Positions 61,835-64,000 of a DNA stretch of 64,000 nt are shown piece by piece; the first letter of the stretch is position 1; every line of letters begins with the position of its first letter. Under the pieces are notes generated by a model. It was given only the letters and a program-made list of their open reading frames with translations, searched no databases and was not told the DNA's origin. Location of the stretch: assembly GCF_014647635.1 (NCBI RefSeq), contig NZ_BMPO01000005.1, positions 315,279-379,278 on the forward strand, given 5' to 3'. Position numbers and translations under genes: made by a program. This DNA is from Pseudomonas matsuisoli (lineage in GTDB: Bacteria > Pseudomonadota > Gammaproteobacteria > Pseudomonadales > Pseudomonadaceae).

Positions 61835-64000
61835 TCTGGGTAGCGCTCCTGGGGTTTATTGCTATATACCAAACGTCGATTTGGCGCTGGCTTGTTTACC
61901 AAAAGCCCAGATACGGGCGTCCAATTAGCGGATAGATGAATGTACTTTCCAAAAAGCAATCGGTTATCGGCAACGCTCAATTTTTTTGAGCCACTAAGGG
62001 CATTAGCAAAAATTTTCTCGGCGATAGGCTGCAGATCTGAAGGAACCGCGAATGGATAAGCGCCTGGGATTTTCTTTAAAGGAACTCCGTGTTGCATAGC
62101 CAACTCCATCATCGCACGCAATGCCACCTTTGAAAGATCCCCATAAACCGTACGCTGAATAGCAACGGCTACAAATACACGCTCACTGACAGGAATTGAA
62201 CCGCCGCGAGGCGGCTGTGGCGATTTCCAGAACGTGGGCTGCAAGCGTCCATCCCCAGGTAAACCTTGCGCTTCCAATTTTTCAACCAGTGCTAGAGCGC
62301 GCTTCCAAGCCGGACTATGCTCCAGTGGTCGCTGACGTGTCACCAGTACAAGCTCGGGTCGACTGAGCAAAAGTTTCTCTGTTTGCCTGGATAGGTAACC
62401 ACCGCCAATATCAGAGTGAGCACCGGGTAACTCAATGTCCTTATGTTCCGGACCCACACTATTCAAGGCAAAGTTCCAGCGCCGCTCATCACGGGCAGTC
62501 AGGTGTACGACTTTGCGAGCGCACCCAGAGGGCAGATAGAGATTAACGCCTCGGTTATGATGATTTGCAGGGCTAAAATCACCACTTCTAACATCAGCGA
62601 TTGCAGCAACAGTATCGAACAGGCCAATAAAATTTAAGCTTGCATGCGTCTGCCAATTAAACTCTGGCAACAAGCCACCTTCTCCCGAACGAAGGATATT
62701 TCCCAGAACACCACCATCATTTTTTAATACCTCGTTAGCGAAATGTCGAGCAGCCGCTGCGCCTCGACTAAAGCCAAAAACATCAAATTCAACATCACTG
62801 ACCTTAACCATTGGGTTCGATTGGAAGAAGCCACGCAATTTATCAGCTATTTTATTCGGACTTTGCTCAACTCGCCTAACGACTCCTGTCTCGCCACTAC
62901 CCGTTCCCTGACCATAAATAGAATCGATGCTACCGCTCCGTGTGCCGATTCCATCTATATAGGCTTTTACGTAGCCCATGGTAGCGTCAAGAGAGATTTC
63001 ACTTGAGGCATCGTCCTTATACAAATCAAACAACAGCGCTATGTTACTGGCTGTATTACCATAGCTGTTGTTTGGCGTCGTACTAAATACACCGTCCTCG
63101 CCGATGTCCTTGAAACCATAGCGAGCACAATGGTCAACGATACTTGCTAACGCGGCGTCATCGAACTGTTCCCGATCTTCTCGTCGACACTGCTCGGTAA
63201 TTGCCGCATTGGCGAGGTTATTACCGGTACCGTCGAAGAAAATACCAATGCGCAGCGTGATGATCTGTTCAAGATCATCTTGGGAGGCCTCTCTCGAAGT
63301 TTCTTGTTTTTCTTCTCCCCAGACGCGCCTAACGATAGCCGGTAGCGGTTCCAACGCCCGAGCATTAGCAATTGGAGCTTTCAACAACAAGCCGGCCAAA
63401 GCTATCTCAGCCGAACGCGGAAGCACTGTTGGCTTGATAGAGGCGCTGGCGCCCTGACCTGGGGCCCCGCCCGAATTCAAGTTGATATTTACGCCGGAAA
63501 AGGTCACGCCACTTGGATCGACCTTAAGAAAACTTCCGCCGGCGCTGGCAGTCAGCTCCATACCGGCATCGATGACGACTTTCTCACCAGCGTAATAATG
63601 GATCTCATCGCCTGTTTCTATTAACAGGCCAGTGCCGATCTTGATGTGCTGGGTTTGGCCGACAGCGAGGTGGTCGCTAGTTTGGATCTCGCTCTTGCGG
63701 TCGCCATGGGTGGTGCGGTGCTCTTCGGCCTTGAACTCGCTGTAGCTATTCGCCTCAACGGTATCGTGACGCTCGTGGCCGACGCGGATCTTCTGGTCGT
63801 GCTCAATGTTTTCGTCCCAGTCCCGCTGGGCATGGATGTAGATCTGCTCCTGCCCTGTGCGGTCTTCGATGCTTAGTTCGTTGTAGCCGCCACCGCCGGG
63901 GCTGGACAGGGTTTTGAAGACGCTGCGGGTCTTGTTCGCCGGCAGGTCATAGGGGACGGCGTGTTCCTTGTGATACAGGCAACCGGTGACCAGGGGTTGA
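61831..64000 (-). CDS. VgrG C-terminus fused to DUF2235 (Tle1-like) phospholipase effector (partial, N-terminus outside window)
   Basis: My reading of the reverse strand from 64000 to 61831 finds one uninterrupted frame of 722 residues. The first about 190 residues are the VgrG gp5/DUF2345 part (RTTHGDRKSEIQTSDHLAVG, GEKVVIDAGMELTASAGGSF, INLNSGGAPG). A lipase domain follows. Counting from Met at 63561 it has IGIFFDGTGNN at 105-115, nucleophile Ser265 in GFSRG, FDTV at 315-318 and HSDIGGGY at 382-389, all DUF2235 landmarks. An ATG at 63561 could give a separate 576-residue effector, but it would start inside the VgrG beta-helix. A T6SS spike carrying its own phospholipase is the simplest reading. 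Confidence 0.85.
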   Translation of the reverse strand, partial: QPLVTGCLYHKEHAVPYDLPANKTRSVFKTLSSPGGGGYNELSIEDRTGQEQIYIHAQRDWDENIEHDQKIRVGHERHDTVEANSYSEFKAEEHRTTHGDRKSEIQTSDHLAVGQTQHIKIGTGLLIETGDEIHYYAGEKVVIDAGMELTASAGGSFLKVDPSGVTFSGVNINLNSGGAPGQGASASIKPTVLPRSAEIALAGLLLKAPIANARALEPLPAIVRRVWGEEKQETSREASQDDLEQIITLRIGIFFDGTGNNLANAAITEQCRREDREQFDDAALASIVDHCARYGFKDIGEDGVFSTTPNNSYGNTASNIALLFDLYKDDASSEISLDATMGYVKAYIDGIGTRSGSIDSIYGQGTGSGETGVVRRVEQSPNKIADKLRGFFQSNPMVKVSDVEFDVFGFSRGAAAARHFANEVLKNDGGVLGNILRSGEGGLLPEFNWQTHASLNFIGLFDTVAAIADVRSGDFSPANHHNRGVNLYLPSGCARKVVHLTARDERRWNFALNSVGPEHKDIELPGAHSDIGGGYLSRQTEKLLLSRPELVLVTRQRPLEHSPAWKRALALVEKLEAQGLPGDGRLQPTFWKSPQPPRGGSIPVSERVFVAVAIQRTVYGDLSKVALRAMMELAMQHGVPLKKIPGAYPFAVPSDLQPIAEKIFANALSGSKKLSVADNRLLFGKYIHLSANWTPVSGLLVNKPAPNRRLVYSNKPQERYPE

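Noticed and set aside
63621..63833. 70-codon minus-strand frame near the window end
   Set aside because: Ser/Thr/Arg-rich product in another frame over the VgrG coding sequence, which is better supported.

Overview
The window is chromosomal DNA from a gammaproteobacterium, almost certainly of the Pseudomonas lineage. The gene order hemE–gltDB–(SPOR/AAA)–aroBK–pilQPONM // ponA, then maeB–nuclease–rpmE // priA–argS–SPOR–hslVU–DUF971, then ubiEJB–hisIE–tatABC–rsmE and opgGH–dtd–pip is the order I recall from Pseudomonas genomes. The intergenic repeats also have the typical Pseudomonas REP form (GCGGGC-AAG-CCCGC cores). Species cannot be fixed from the sequence alone. There are no rRNA or tRNA genes, no CRISPR array and no insertion sequence.

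Region by region. 1–2 kb: a partial LysR regulator divergent from an MFS exporter, with a perfect LysR-type palindrome between them. 2–9.4 kb: hemE and glutamate synthase (gltD, gltB). 9.5–17.8 kb: one long minus-strand block running pilMNOPQ (type IV pilus alignment complex and secretin), aroK, aroB and a DamX-like AAA/SPOR protein. 18–31.1 kb: housekeeping genes for peptidoglycan synthesis (ponA), malic enzyme, a secreted nuclease, L31, PriA, ArgRS, an FtsN-like SPOR protein, HslVU and a DUF971 protein. 31.1–38 kb: an isolated phasin where a PHA synthesis cluster usually lies, then ubiquinone (ubiEJB), histidine (hisIE), Tat export (tatABC) and rsmE. 38.4–44 kb: osmoregulated periplasmic glucan synthesis (opgG, opgH), D-aminoacyl-tRNA deacylase and a prolyl aminopeptidase. 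44.4–49.7 kb: an ABC exporter with a DUF2141 protein, two small lipoproteins, a DUF924 protein and fructose-1,6-bisphosphatase.

From 50 kb on the content is more accessory. Glycogen phosphorylase is followed by a tiny Cys-rich protein that is easy to miss, two tandem class A beta-lactamase-fold serine hydrolases, a GH65 phosphorylase translationally coupled to a PfkB kinase, and an SDR–DUF2238–IalB-like trio.

The last 2.8 kb holds the most notable item: a reading frame that enters the window as the C-terminal part of a T6SS VgrG spike and continues without a stop into a DUF2235 (Tle1-like) phospholipase. It overlaps by 4 bases a DUF2931 lipoprotein that is a good candidate for its immunity partner. 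The lipase and lipoprotein DNA is visibly more AT-rich than the VgrG part and the rest of the window, as expected for an exchangeable toxin/immunity module.
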